DNA of 64,000 nucleotides, taken from NCBI RefSeq assembly GCF_009497655.1, contig NZ_CP023317.1, forward strand, positions 2,571,501 to 2,635,500, read 5' to 3'. The position numbers and the translations under genes are program-made. Below, piece by piece: positions 54,768 to 63,916 of the stretch; the first letter of the stretch is position 1, and every line of letters begins with the position of its first letter. The DNA comes from Priestia megaterium (GTDB taxonomy: Bacteria; Bacillota; Bacilli; Bacillales; Bacillaceae_H). The notes under the pieces are model-generated. The model did no database searches and was not told the DNA's origin. It was given only the letters and a program-made list of their open reading frames with translations.

Positions 54768-55283
54768 TTATTTCTCAATAGATTCATTAATAAAAATCTT
54801 TACTGAAGTTAAATCCACCTTTTTATCAGTATCTTTCGGATAATTTTCTTCCAGAAAGTGTAATAATCCATCTGACAAGCTATTATTCTCATAAACCTTC
54901 TCAAAGTTTGTTATGAAACTTTCGACAGTCTCGTAATCAACACTTTCAATAGTCTGTGGGAGATATTTACCTTGTTCATATTGATACGCCTCCCAAATTG
55001 TATATGCCAAAGCATTTCCTATACATATCCATACTTTTTCATTATCTTCATCATTATCGAGTTGCATATAAGTCATGATATCTGTTTCATCCATGTTTTC
55101 TAAATATAAATAAAGGTTAGATGCGTCAATATTCTTAAATTTTAACCATTCCCAAGCTTTTTCTAATGACTCAACAGCTACTTCAAATCCTTCAGATTTA
55201 GAAATCTTGTCAATAATCAAGTCCGATAGCGACAATAGATAAACTACTTTGGCATCCTCACTCAAATTATTAAATCGATTCAT
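54768..55283 (-). CDS. Imm6-like immunity protein of the full LXG toxin
   Basis: 171 residues, alpha-helical and acidic, aligning with the orphan at 40483-40989. It starts 11 bases after the LXG gene ends, and its ribosome site AGGAG lies at the toxin stop, so the two are coupled. It should block the deaminase tip of the LXG protein; this is inference from position and family. Confidence 0.75.
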   Translation of the reverse strand: MNRFNNLSEDAKVVYLLSLSDLIIDKISKSEGFEVAVESLEKAWEWLKFKNIDASNLYLYLENMDETDIMTYMQLDNDEDNEKVWICIGNALAYTIWEAYQYEQGKYLPQTIESVDYETVESFITNFEKVYENNSLSDGLLHFLEENYPKDTDKKVDLTSVKIFINESIEK

Positions 55284-55294
55284 TTAACCCACTC

Positions 55295-57505
55295 CTAATC
55301 AATATATACACCATTTTTCACTCTAAAATTTAACCTTCCAGTGACTTTAGTACCTTCTACCGCCTGTGAGGTTACCTCAACAATTAAGTTAGGATATTTT
55401 AAACTTAATTGTTTTATTATACCTGGATCTTTTTTAGGATTTCCTAACCCACTAAGACAAGTTGGACATACCCCAGAGGGGTTAGATTGATGTAGCTTAA
55501 AAATCCCAACTACATCCTGAGGTTGTATACCTGCTTTCTCGACTGCCTCAACAAATTGATTCGCTACTCCCTCTTCAGCATGTCTTGTAGCAGATGGTAT
55601 TTTCCCCGAAGATTTTATTGGTCTGTTTGGATTTGATACATCAAGGTCTGGAAGCCCAGCTTCTTTCCTAACTTTCGGTGACCCTCCTTCAAAAATCAAC
55701 CCTTCAAGTTCCTTTACATCAGTTTTACCTACCGCTATTGTATCAGTTTCTGGAACATTCCACTTTTTTCTTAAAGCGTCCAAATCTGTCTTACCAAAGT
55801 GGATATTACCATTACCAGTACCCTCAGTATCCTTTTGAATTGAACGTTCACTCACATGCTCTACTTTTACAGGCTCATCAACCTTTTTGACCGTCTCTAC
55901 CTTAACCGAATCACCCAGCTTCTCCACATCACGCTTGGACATAAACCTTCCATCAGCTCTGCGATAGCGATTATGAACAGGATCGTAGGTTACCTTACCA
56001 ATCATCTGCATCGTCTGCTGCTTCACATTCTGCAAGGTCTCTCTCACCGTCTGCTGGGCAAGTGCTGGACCTGCAGGTGCTAGCTCCGGCCCCAGTCTTG
56101 GCATACTGCTGTCTAGGATGTTGTTATACGTTTTATGTAGCGACTGTGTCCAAGAGGCCGGTGCATTTTTGACGCTTTGGTAGGCTTGCTTTGTGACGTT
56201 GGCAACAGCGCTTGTGCGAAGCGTGTTGCGCATGTTGTTGAGCTTTTCGGTTCCTTTGGTCGCAAGGCTTTGTCCCATTTTCCCCGCTACCTTCGTAGAA
56301 AGCGCTCCAGCTCCAGCAATTCCTAATGCTTGCAGAAGACTTGCTTTACGCTGCTCTTCACTGATTTTATTCCCGAACATGTCGCGTCCGGTCATGTATT
56401 CTCCTAGTCCGTTTGCAGCCACAAGACCGTAGAGGCCTTTTTCGGTTTGCTCCAGGACTTTGAAGGATTTGGCGGATTTGTAGGCGTCTAGGGCGTGATC
56501 CGCTGCGCTTAGGCCTTTAGCCGTTTTGTAGATGGCTTTTCCACCTTTTGCGGCTCTTCCTACCCAGCCGACAACCGGAATGAAGCCGGCTGCTGCCATG
56601 GCTCCTGCTGCGACGCGCTGTGAGGTAGAAAGTTTTTCACCCGTAACAGGGTCCACGCCTTCTGCTGCTCGTTTATAATCATAATATCCGCTGACCTCTC
56701 CTGTAAAGGTAGAAACCGCGTCCCACGTTTTTTCGTACCACGGCTTGTTTGCTTCTTCTTCTTGCTTTTTTTCCAGCTCGTATACTTCTTCTTGCTGCTT
56801 GTTGTAGTCAACATATGAAGTTGCATAGTCGTTTAGCTTTGTTTGAACTTTATACAGTTCGCTGTCGTGATAGGCTTTTTCGTCAAAGGCAAGCTGATAG
56901 ACACTTCCTCCTTGACTCGTAGCAAGCTCTAAGCCGCTTACTAGCGTATCCACTACCGCATAGAAGTCATCCATTTCGCTGTATTCTTTTGACCATTCAG
57001 CGTCAAGCTGGTTCACTGCTTCAATTGTATCGGTGCGTTTTTTCTCTGCTTCTTCTATTTTATCGTTAAACTCACTCGTTGAAAACGCTGAAATAGAGAC
57101 GATATCATCGATGCCGTTTAAAATACTCTGCAGATCGTCGTGCTGCTGCGCAACCATTTCTTTAGCATTGCTATTGGCGTTTTTTAGCTCTGTTTCTAAA
57201 AATGATTCAGTTACAATCGTGCTTCCTGATAGCTTTGCTTTTTCAGCTTTAACGTGAAGCGTTGAAAAATAGCTTTGCTGCATTTTAATTAAGTTTTCCC
57301 ACTGTCCGGCCGTATCGGCGTGCTGCTTATAAAAAGATTTTATATTGTCAGCGCCTTTTCCTTCTAAGCTGCCATCTAAGTCCGCTACGCCCTGCAGCGC
57401 TTTTTTCAGTTCACCCAGCTGGCTTAGTAACTCATCGTAGGCTTTTTCCCTGTCTTTTGCTACATCAAACAGCGCTTTTGCATCGTATACCTTTCCCACA
57501 GTCAT
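55295..57505 (-). CDS. LXG-domain polymorphic toxin with predicted deaminase tip
   Basis: 736 residues. Order: LXG export domain (about 1-205, with LEGKGADNIKSFY), a charged coil (215-260), a pre-toxin region (GVDPVTGEKLSTSQRVAAGA to about 400), the shared linker (about 345-500), then a variable end. The tip holds HAEE at 642 and NPSGVCPTC with Cys 680 and 683, the His-Glu and Cys-Cys zinc set of the cytidine-deaminase superfamily toxins. LXG proteins leave by the type VII (Esx) system and kill neighbours. Two small partners precede it and an Imm6-like gene follows. The exact deaminase family and target nucleic acid are not set. Confidence 0.85.
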   Translation of the reverse strand: MTVGKVYDAKALFDVAKDREKAYDELLSQLGELKKALQGVADLDGSLEGKGADNIKSFYKQHADTAGQWENLIKMQQSYFSTLHVKAEKAKLSGSTIVTESFLETELKNANSNAKEMVAQQHDDLQSILNGIDDIVSISAFSTSEFNDKIEEAEKKRTDTIEAVNQLDAEWSKEYSEMDDFYAVVDTLVSGLELATSQGGSVYQLAFDEKAYHDSELYKVQTKLNDYATSYVDYNKQQEEVYELEKKQEEEANKPWYEKTWDAVSTFTGEVSGYYDYKRAAEGVDPVTGEKLSTSQRVAAGAMAAAGFIPVVGWVGRAAKGGKAIYKTAKGLSAADHALDAYKSAKSFKVLEQTEKGLYGLVAANGLGEYMTGRDMFGNKISEEQRKASLLQALGIAGAGALSTKVAGKMGQSLATKGTEKLNNMRNTLRTSAVANVTKQAYQSVKNAPASWTQSLHKTYNNILDSSMPRLGPELAPAGPALAQQTVRETLQNVKQQTMQMIGKVTYDPVHNRYRRADGRFMSKRDVEKLGDSVKVETVKKVDEPVKVEHVSERSIQKDTEGTGNGNIHFGKTDLDALRKKWNVPETDTIAVGKTDVKELEGLIFEGGSPKVRKEAGLPDLDVSNPNRPIKSSGKIPSATRHAEEGVANQFVEAVEKAGIQPQDVVGIFKLHQSNPSGVCPTCLSGLGNPKKDPGIIKQLSLKYPNLIVEVTSQAVEGTKVTGRLNFRVKNGVYID
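56005..56510. repeat. Pre-toxin linker repeat, copy D (in the intact LXG gene)
   Basis: The reference copy. Copies A, B and C match parts of it almost base for base, while the DNA on the tail side differs in each. These are natural crossover points. Confidence 0.85.
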
Positions 57506-57517
57506 CCCCCTTTGCTG

Positions 57518-57775
57518 CTACGAATGGATAATAGATTCGTCTTGTTCTTTTAGTAAGTCTACATTAGATTTTGTATCTTTTACGTTTTTGTTTAGTGCTT
57601 TTATATAAGTAGAAATAAGCGTTTGAATTTCTTCTTCGCGCGCTTCCCATTTCTCTGTAGTATCAAGGCTGTTTTTTCCAAGGTCAGGCATTTTGCTAAT
57701 GGATAAATTTCCAATCGCTGTGCTGACTGCTTCAAGCTTTTTGATAACGTCAGCGTGATCAAGCTTAATTGTCAT
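57518..57775 (-). CDS. YwqI-like (DUF5344) partner of the LXG toxin
   Basis: 85 residues, helical (DHADVIKKLEAVSTAIGNLS onward). Size and place match DUF5344/YwqI proteins, small helical partners that help target LXG proteins to the type VII secretion system. Its start overlaps the end of the YwqH-like gene (ATGA), and it is 12 bases before the LXG gene. The role is known for the family, not shown here. Confidence 0.75.
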   Translation of the reverse strand: MTIKLDHADVIKKLEAVSTAIGNLSISKMPDLGKNSLDTTEKWEAREEEIQTLISTYIKALNKNVKDTKSNVDLLKEQDESIIHS

Positions 57776-58203
57776 GAAAACAGCCCCCTTCTAATTTCAC
57801 TAATCTTGTTTTCTACTGCGTCATAGGCTTCTTCACCTTTAGCTAATAAAGAATCCGCTTCTCCAATAACGGCGTTCAAGCCACTCAAAGCTCCTTTTTC
57901 AGCTTCTAGCGCCCATATCTTTGTTTCAATTTCACGAATGTATCCATCGTAATCACCGTCTAAAATGCCTTTTATGTTGTCGTAGGCTGCCGTACGTTTT
58001 TCGTCAAAATCATCCGATAACGTACCCGTCCATTTGTCTCCCAGCTCAGGCTTTTTGATGTGTTCAATTTCTTTTAATGAAACAGCTTGTTCATGCTCAA
58101 TTTTACTTTTAGCCGTTCTTAGCTTAGAAATTTTCCCTTCTACATCTGAGACTCTTCCAGATACTTCACCCAGCAGTCCGTCTAATACGCTTCCTAACCC
58201 CAT
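57772..58203 (-). CDS. YwqH-like (DUF5082) partner of the LXG toxin
   Basis: 143 residues, helical hairpin-like (SGRVSDVEGKISKLRTAKSK, KWTGTLSDDFDEKRTAAY with a WxG-like turn). It fits DUF5082/YwqH proteins that precede LXG genes. ATG 58203 has AGGAGG 7 bases upstream; the ATG at 58224 does not. It is the first gene of the LXG operon. Confidence 0.75.
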   Translation of the reverse strand: MGLGSVLDGLLGEVSGRVSDVEGKISKLRTAKSKIEHEQAVSLKEIEHIKKPELGDKWTGTLSDDFDEKRTAAYDNIKGILDGDYDGYIREIETKIWALEAEKGALSGLNAVIGEADSLLAKGEEAYDAVENKISEIRRGLFS

Positions 58204-58507
58204 ATCGTTCCTCCTGTTCCGCACATTTCGAGTTTAATCCAATAATTATAAGTATAAAATTTGTCTCATTATAGCTAAATAGGAAAAAACTCTCTTTTTT
58301 ATGCTTCTAGTTTCATGAATTGAGATAAAAATGGAAAATCAGAGAAAAAAGACTCATGTCTAAATACGTCATCCAACCATATACCGTTATCTAAAACAAA
58401 GAATAAGTAGAATAAAACCATTTCTTTGTACCCATACCCGTTTTTTCCCACAAATTAAAGCTTTTTGCGTAAAAAGACCAACTTTACTTCGTTTTTTTAC
58501 ACAGCAA
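58204..58507. other. Upstream region of the LXG operon
   Basis: About 300 AT-rich bases without a gene. A TATAAT for the minus strand (58268-58273) lacks a good -35 at the right distance, so the promoter is uncertain. Confidence 0.4.
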
Positions 58508-58536
58508 AAAACCTCTGCACATTCTGCAGAGGTTTT
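58508..58536 (-). terminator. Terminator of the MATE gene
   Basis: A 12-bp perfect stem (58508-58519 with 58525-58536) with A/T ends. Confidence 0.9.
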
Positions 58537-58539
58537 GTT

Positions 58540-59934
58540 TTATACTTGAACCGGCGTTGGTTCTTCAGCTGTTTGTTCGTGCTGTATAAGTCCGTAGTTT
58601 TCCCATGCTCGGCTTTTCCAGCGAAAAAACATAATAACTGCGCGCGTCCATTCATCGGCTGCGATGGCAAGCCAAATGCCAGCGAGCCCCATGTCTAAAT
58701 GGAAAACGAAGAAATAACCGAGCGGCAAGCTCATCATGACCATCGACATCGCACCAATTAACACCGGATATTTGGCATCTCCCGCTGCCCGCAGCGAGTT
58801 AATCAGCACAATGTTCATCGTTCTTCCCGTTTCAAGCACAATGCTCAGAAGCAGCACCGTCGCCCCAAGCTCAATGATATGCGGATTGTCTGTAAACACG
58901 CTGATCAGCTGTGTTCTGAATGTCATCACAAGAACAACCATCATCATCGTTACGGCACTGGCCCATTTGACGCTTTTCCATACGCGATGGTACGCTTCAT
59001 CTTTTTCGTTTCCGCCTACTAAACGGCCGACAATAATCGCTGTACCCATTCCAATTGCAATGGCAAATAAGTAAATGAACATTGAAATATTCATTGCGTA
59101 CTGTCTCGCAGCAAGTGATTCTGCTCCTAGGTAGGTTGCATAGTATAAAAAGACAATTTGACAGCCTTGATACATCACTTGTTCAAAAGCCGACGGAATA
59201 CCAATTTTTAAAATTTTACCGATATATTCTTTTGAAAGCGTAATGTAGTATTGAAATTTCACTCTATATTCCATCACTTGATACAGCAGCCAAAAGAACA
59301 CAATAAGGGCAACGAATCGGCTGAACGCAGATGAAATTGCTGCTCCTTGTACGCCCATTTCCGGAAAGCCGAACTTCCCGAAGATTAAAGCATAGTTTCC
59401 TGCAATATGAAAAATGTTCATTCCAAGTGAAACAAACATTGCCTGCTTCGTAAAGCCATGTACGCGAATAATCGCTGCAAGAGAGTTAATAATCGCTTGA
59501 AGAAAAATAGCTCCTCCAACGATGGATAAATAGCTTTGTGCATACAACAGCACGTCACCTTGTAAGTTCATCGCTTCCATCATATGTCTTGAAAACAAAA
59601 GAAAACCCGCGCTAATGACTAGCCCGACTCCTAAATTTAACGTAACGGCCAAAGCAGAAATCTTTGACGCTTCCATATACCGTTTTGATCCTAAATACTG
59701 AGAGACAACAATTGCCGCTCCGTTACCAATGACCTCTAACACCAAAATCGCAATGTGAAGGTATTGATTGGCTGCTCCGACTCCTGATACGGCATCATCC
59801 GACAGCGCGCTTAGCATAAAGGTATCAGCAATCCCCATTAACATAAAAAGAAACACTTCTAAAAAGATCGGCCACGTTAAGAAAAACAAATTCAGCTTTT
59901 CTTTTGGCCCTTTTTTTGTTTCGACCGCGGTCAT
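58540..59934 (-). CDS. MATE family multidrug efflux protein
   Basis: 464 residues with 12 membrane segments in two halves (GIADTFMLSALSDDAVSGVG in the first, IVGRLVGGNEKDEAYH in the second). The start at 59934 has AAGGTG upstream; 59967 does not. MATE proteins pump cationic compounds out using Na+ or H+. It stands alone beside the LXG operon. Confidence 0.88.
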   Translation of the reverse strand: MTAVETKKGPKEKLNLFFLTWPIFLEVFLFMLMGIADTFMLSALSDDAVSGVGAANQYLHIAILVLEVIGNGAAIVVSQYLGSKRYMEASKISALAVTLNLGVGLVISAGFLLFSRHMMEAMNLQGDVLLYAQSYLSIVGGAIFLQAIINSLAAIIRVHGFTKQAMFVSLGMNIFHIAGNYALIFGKFGFPEMGVQGAAISSAFSRFVALIVFFWLLYQVMEYRVKFQYYITLSKEYIGKILKIGIPSAFEQVMYQGCQIVFLYYATYLGAESLAARQYAMNISMFIYLFAIAIGMGTAIIVGRLVGGNEKDEAYHRVWKSVKWASAVTMMMVVLVMTFRTQLISVFTDNPHIIELGATVLLLSIVLETGRTMNIVLINSLRAAGDAKYPVLIGAMSMVMMSLPLGYFFVFHLDMGLAGIWLAIAADEWTRAVIMFFRWKSRAWENYGLIQHEQTAEEPTPVQV

Positions 59935-60043
59935 CCCATCACCTTCTTTACCGATATCCAATTTCAAACAAGAAGTATCTTACCACACATTTCCTTTGTA
60001 TACATCCTCTTTTTAGCACATTTTTTATTTTATTTGTTTAGGC

Positions 60044-60083
60044 ATAAAAAAAGCCGCTCCCTTAGAGGAAGCAGCTTTTTTTC
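60044..60083 (-). terminator. Terminator of the emrA-like gene
   Basis: Imperfect stem with AAAAAAAGC and GCTTTTTTT arms around an internal mismatch; T-run on minus, 6 bases after the stop. Confidence 0.8.
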
Positions 60084-60088
60084 CGTTA

Positions 60089-60721
60089 TTAAATTGAAAT
60101 TTTCACTTCTGCGTTCATACCTGGAAGAACTTTATCTGATGCATCATCAATTGAAATTTTCACCGGTACTTTTTGCGTTACTTTTGTATAGTTTCCTGTA
60201 TTTTGAGCAGGAAGCATAGAAGACACTGAGTTTGTTGCGCGACCGATTGCTTCAACATGGCCTTTAAAGACTTTACCTGAATCTCCGTCCACTGTAATGT
60301 CGACGCTGTCTCCTTCTTCTAAGTCACCTAGGTCTGTTTCTTTAATGTTTGCATTGATGTAGATTTTAGATAAATCAGCTGTTTGTGCTAACACATCGCC
60401 AGCTTTTACTAATTGATTTTGAGATGCGTTGTTTTTAATAATTGTTCCGTCAATCATAGACGTTACGTCTGTTGATTTTTCGCCTTCTTTTAAGCTTCCA
60501 ACAGAATCACCTTGTGAAACGCTATCTCCTTCTTTTACATTCCATTCGCTTAACTGACCGTTAGCTGAAGCGATGACTTGTGAAAGCGGTGCTTCTACCT
60601 GCGCTTCATCTGTTTTAACGTAATTTGCTTTTTCGTAGAAATAATATCCACCAAAGCCTACTAGTAATAAAATCACAATGATTCCAACAATGTTAGTAAC
60701 CAATAAACGACTTTTACTCAT
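60089..60721 (-). CDS. HlyD/EmrA-type efflux adaptor
   Basis: 210 residues: an N-terminal membrane helix (about 8-28), a biotinyl-lipoyl-like hybrid barrel (SQVIASANGQLSEWNVKEGD, GTIIKNNASQNQLVKAGD), and a HlyD_D23-like end (VPVKISIDDASDKVLPGM). It partners the MFS pump encoded just upstream (30-base gap). It is short because it lacks the long coiled hairpin of Gram-negative EmrA. Confidence 0.85.
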   Translation of the reverse strand: MSKSRLLVTNIVGIIVILLLVGFGGYYFYEKANYVKTDEAQVEAPLSQVIASANGQLSEWNVKEGDSVSQGDSVGSLKEGEKSTDVTSMIDGTIIKNNASQNQLVKAGDVLAQTADLSKIYINANIKETDLGDLEEGDSVDITVDGDSGKVFKGHVEAIGRATNSVSSMLPAQNTGNYTKVTQKVPVKISIDDASDKVLPGMNAEVKISI

Positions 60722-60750
60722 CGGAATTCCTTCTTTCTATAGTTAGTATA

Positions 60751-62406
60751 TTATACAGAGGTTTCTTCTGTTTGAGGTGCCGGCAGCATTTTTCTTTCTT
60801 CTTGCGGATCAGCTTCTTCTTGAACCTCTTCTTTTTGAACAAGAATTCTATTTTCACCGCTCCACGCTTTACTTAGTGAAGCAATGAGCATAATTACGCC
60901 TAAAATACCAAGCATGAAAAATAAGTTGTGATACGCATGTAAAATTGACGCTTTTTTAGCGCCTGCTACAACAGCCGTCACAGCCGATGTTTTTGCATCT
61001 GCTTGACTCATTCCCATACCCATATAGCGTTTAATCATTTCAGACAGCTGCATCTTCACCTGAGGATCTACTGAGCTAATTTGTCCTCGGAAATCTTCAT
61101 AATAAATCGCGTTTTGTCGAACAACAAACCACCCAATCACAGGTGCCACGATGGCTCCTAATAAATTTCGAATGGAGTGCAGTGAAATGGAACGCATCGA
61201 AGCTTGATGTAAATCTCCGGCTAGTGCCGCTCCTAGCGCACCGGATACCAGTGCCATACTAACACCCATACCAAAGAGCATGATGTGAACATATAAACTT
61301 ACTAGTGATGTATCAGCTGATACATTCACCCAGCTAAATCCTACAATGACAATAAGAAGTGATCCAATTGCTCCAAGGTAACCTGGACCAAATTTGTCAT
61401 ATAAGAATGTCGTTGCAAATGCTGAAATCAGTACCCCAACAAAAAAGTATAAATAAAAATAAGAAAGCGTGGTGTACGATGCATTTTGCACATTTTGCAT
61501 GACGCCATTAATACCTGCAATGGCTAGAATATAAGCCATATGACCTCCAATTGCCATAATTGTACCCGCAACTGGTTTTACGGCTAGCAGCGATTTTAAT
61601 GGTACTAGCGGATTTTCAGCCGCTAAATCAACTAAGACAAAAATGACAACTAATCCTGCTGCAGCCAGTAAGAACGGCCACACTTGAATAGAAGCAAATC
61701 CTTCGTATCTTAGTTCATACAGTGGATACACTAATAAAATCATAATAAGACTAAGAATAAAGATACTTTTCTTATCCACTGGTCGATCTTCTTGCTGAGT
61801 TGGATCATGAGCAGGTAATACCTTATATCCGATAAACAGAGAGACAAGAGAAGCAAGTATTCCTAAAACAAAAACCCAGCGCCAATTATCCATGCTAAGA
61901 GATACAGCACCTAAAAAGGCTCCAATCGCCGTTGAACCGAAGAGTCCACCGATTGCTAACACTAAAAAGAAGTTTCGGATTTTATTCGGAAACGAAATCA
62001 GCGCGGCTGGAATAATGGTTAAAAACAGCATTCCTGAGCTTAAGCCTTGAATCAGACGACCAAGGGATAAAAACGCCACATTTTCAGAAAAAACGTTGAT
62101 AATCGAACCTGCTAAAAAGACTAAAACGAACGTTAAGTATGCTTTACGTACGCCATATTTTTTCGCAAGCATCGGACCAATTGGTACCCCAAGTCCAAAT
62201 GCCAAGTTAGAAATAATAGATGGCAATAGTAAGCTTTGTGTACTCGCATCAAATCGATTTTGAATTAATACTTGATTGACCGTGTAAGATAAATTCAAAA
62301 AATACTGAGGGCCAATTGAAAATAGCGTTAAAATCGCCATAATTAAGTATTTAGGTACGCTTAAACCTTGTTTGTCGGAGGCTACTGCTGGATTATTCTG
62401 ACTCAT
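60751..62406 (-). CDS. MFS multidrug exporter, DHA2 (14-TM) type
   Basis: 551 residues with 14 membrane segments. The MFS signature GPMLAKKYGVRKAYL and the motif-C-like GLFGSTAIGAFLGAV are present. AAGGAGG precedes the ATG. It forms an operon with the EmrA-like adaptor, and the divergent side holds a MarR-type gene on the same strand upstream. Substrates are unknown. Confidence 0.87.
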   Translation of the reverse strand: MSQNNPAVASDKQGLSVPKYLIMAILTLFSIGPQYFLNLSYTVNQVLIQNRFDASTQSLLLPSIISNLAFGLGVPIGPMLAKKYGVRKAYLTFVLVFLAGSIINVFSENVAFLSLGRLIQGLSSGMLFLTIIPAALISFPNKIRNFFLVLAIGGLFGSTAIGAFLGAVSLSMDNWRWVFVLGILASLVSLFIGYKVLPAHDPTQQEDRPVDKKSIFILSLIMILLVYPLYELRYEGFASIQVWPFLLAAAGLVVIFVLVDLAAENPLVPLKSLLAVKPVAGTIMAIGGHMAYILAIAGINGVMQNVQNASYTTLSYFYLYFFVGVLISAFATTFLYDKFGPGYLGAIGSLLIVIVGFSWVNVSADTSLVSLYVHIMLFGMGVSMALVSGALGAALAGDLHQASMRSISLHSIRNLLGAIVAPVIGWFVVRQNAIYYEDFRGQISSVDPQVKMQLSEMIKRYMGMGMSQADAKTSAVTAVVAGAKKASILHAYHNLFFMLGILGVIMLIASLSKAWSGENRILVQKEEVQEEADPQEERKMLPAPQTEETSV

Positions 62407-62465
62407 ATTTATTCCTCCTTTTATTAAATTCTTTTCATAAGACTAACAATTCCTTACATATTTTA

Positions 62466-62533
62466 TTGTACAAGTTGTATCATGCAAGTTATAGCAGCAC
62501 TACATATTATACATCTTTTAAAGAAGAAATCAA
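62466..62533 (-). promoter_or_regulatory. Sigma-A promoter and candidate MarR operator of the exporter operon
   Basis: On minus, TTGATT (62528-62533), a 16-base spacer and TATAAT (62506-62511) make a good sigma-A promoter. Downstream, within the first 40 transcribed bases, AACTTGCAT and AACTTGTAC repeat 15 bases apart, ending in the palindrome TTGTACAA (62466-62473). This is a likely MarR-type operator. Confidence 0.55.
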
Positions 62534-62550
62534 CTTCTTTGTTTCAACTT

Positions 62551-62578
62551 AAAAAGACTATTTTTCAATAGCCTTTTT
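62551..62578 (-). terminator. Terminator of the MarR gene
   Basis: On minus a 12-bp stem with one G-U pair (62567-62578 with 62551-62562) ends in TTTTT; it lies 22 bases after the stop. Confidence 0.7.
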
Positions 62579-62599
62579 GTTCATCTATATGTATTCGCT

Positions 62600-63037
62600 T
62601 TAACATCCATTACTGCGCCATCTTTTAAAATCGAGATTCAAGCGTGATAAACTTTTTTCCAGTGCCAAAACCTCTTCTTCCGACCAATTTTCTAACACTT
62701 CAGCATAGGCTTGTTTACGCTTGCTTTGTACATGCTGCAAAATATCTTTCCCTGCATCCGTCATTTCAATTAAACTAATCCGTCCATTTTCCGGACTTGG
62801 AAAGCGACGAACAAACTGTTTAGTCTCAAGCGCAGATACTTGCCGGCTAGCTGTAGATAAGCTCAGCTTTAAATTTTCAGCTAATGCATTAATCCCGAGC
62901 GGACTGCGCTGATCTAGCTCGCTTAACAGTAAATATTCAGAACGGTCCAAGCTTCCAAGCTTCGGACTGTGCGTCGTTGTTAGACGAACAAGCAGCGCAA
63001 TTTCGTGCTCAATGGTTTGCAGCGAGTCTCGCTTCAC
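62600..63037 (-). CDS. MarR family regulator
   Basis: 145 residues from GTG 63037, which has GGGGGAG 6-8 bases upstream; starts at 63100 or 63067 have none. A winged HTH is clear (LAENLKLSLSTASRQVSALE, then FPSPENGRISLIEMTDAGKD). It lies just upstream of the exporter operon and is the probable repressor of it. Confidence 0.87.
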   Translation of the reverse strand: MKRDSLQTIEHEIALLVRLTTTHSPKLGSLDRSEYLLLSELDQRSPLGINALAENLKLSLSTASRQVSALETKQFVRRFPSPENGRISLIEMTDAGKDILQHVQSKRKQAYAEVLENWSEEEVLALEKSLSRLNLDFKRWRSNGC

Positions 63038-63154
63038 CTCTGTCTCCCCCTTTATCTCATGAAACATTCTGTACTTTTTAATATGTTTACTATACCGCAA
63101 CCGTTCGCGTGAACCAACCTTTTTTCCGTTTTTCTTCTATTATATAGAAAGATA

Positions 63155-63916
63155 TCATAGATGAGGTACATTTAATTCTAGCATCACAGGACAGTGATCG
63201 CTTCCCATTACATGCGGATGAATAGTAGCTTCTTGAATAACGTCTTTGATTCTCTCGGATACGATAAAATAATCAATGCGCCACCCGATATTTCGTTCTC
63301 TCACTTTGTTCATATACGACCACCACGTATAGGCTTCTTCTTGATTCGGATACAAATAACGAAATGTATCAAGAAATCCGCTAGCAAGAAGCGTCGTCAT
63401 TTTTCCTCGCTCTTCTATTGTAAAACCAGAATTTCCTCGGTTTGGCTTCGGATTACGCAAGTCAATTTCTGCGTGTGCTACGTTTAAGTCTCCGCACAAA
63501 ATCACCGCTTTACGGCTATTTAATTTGTTTAAGTACACGAGCAGATCGTCTTCCCATTGAAGCCTTTCTTCAAGCCTTGCTAAATCTCTTTTAGAATTTG
63601 GCGTATACACATTTACTACATAGCATTGTTCAAACTCAAGCGTGATAATACGCCCTTCGTCTTCCGATTCTTTATCTACACCGTATGAAACGGATAAAGG
63701 CTTTTGCTTTGTAAAAACAGCCGTTCCGGAATAGCCTTTTTTCACGGCGTAATTCCAATACTGATAATACCCTTCTAGCTGCAAATCAATTTGGCCTTCC
63801 TGCAGCTTCGTTTCTTGAATACAAAATACATCCGCATTCACTTCTTGAAAATAATCTAAAAATCCTTTTCGCACACACGCACGAATGCCATTTACGTTCC
63901 AGGAAATCAACTTCAT
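63155..63916 (-). CDS. exoA: Exodeoxyribonuclease III
   Basis: 253 residues, full length. AP-endonuclease/exonuclease III motifs: LISWNVNGIRA at 3-13, QETKLQ, GYSGTAVFTK, LCGDLNVAH and the GSDHCPVMLEL end with the catalytic His. It removes abasic sites and 3' blocks in base-excision repair. Monocistronic. Confidence 0.93.
   Translation of the reverse strand: MKLISWNVNGIRACVRKGFLDYFQEVNADVFCIQETKLQEGQIDLQLEGYYQYWNYAVKKGYSGTAVFTKQKPLSVSYGVDKESEDEGRIITLEFEQCYVVNVYTPNSKRDLARLEERLQWEDDLLVYLNKLNSRKAVILCGDLNVAHAEIDLRNPKPNRGNSGFTIEERGKMTTLLASGFLDTFRYLYPNQEEAYTWWSYMNKVRERNIGWRIDYFIVSERIKDVIQEATIHPHVMGSDHCPVMLELNVPHL

Noticed and set aside
39831-58203. CRISPR array or prophage in the repeat-rich region
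   Set aside because: The repeats are protein-coding linkers and terminator hairpins at irregular spacing; no cas, integrase, capsid or other phage genes are seen.
38743-58203. Type VII secretion machinery genes within the window
   Set aside because: No EssC/YukB ATPase, YukE or EsaA-like genes are present; the export system must be elsewhere in the genome.
58268-58296. Sigma-A promoter of the LXG operon
   Set aside because: TATAAT is present but there is no acceptable -35 at 16-18 bases; a TGAAAC further up has no sigma-W -10.
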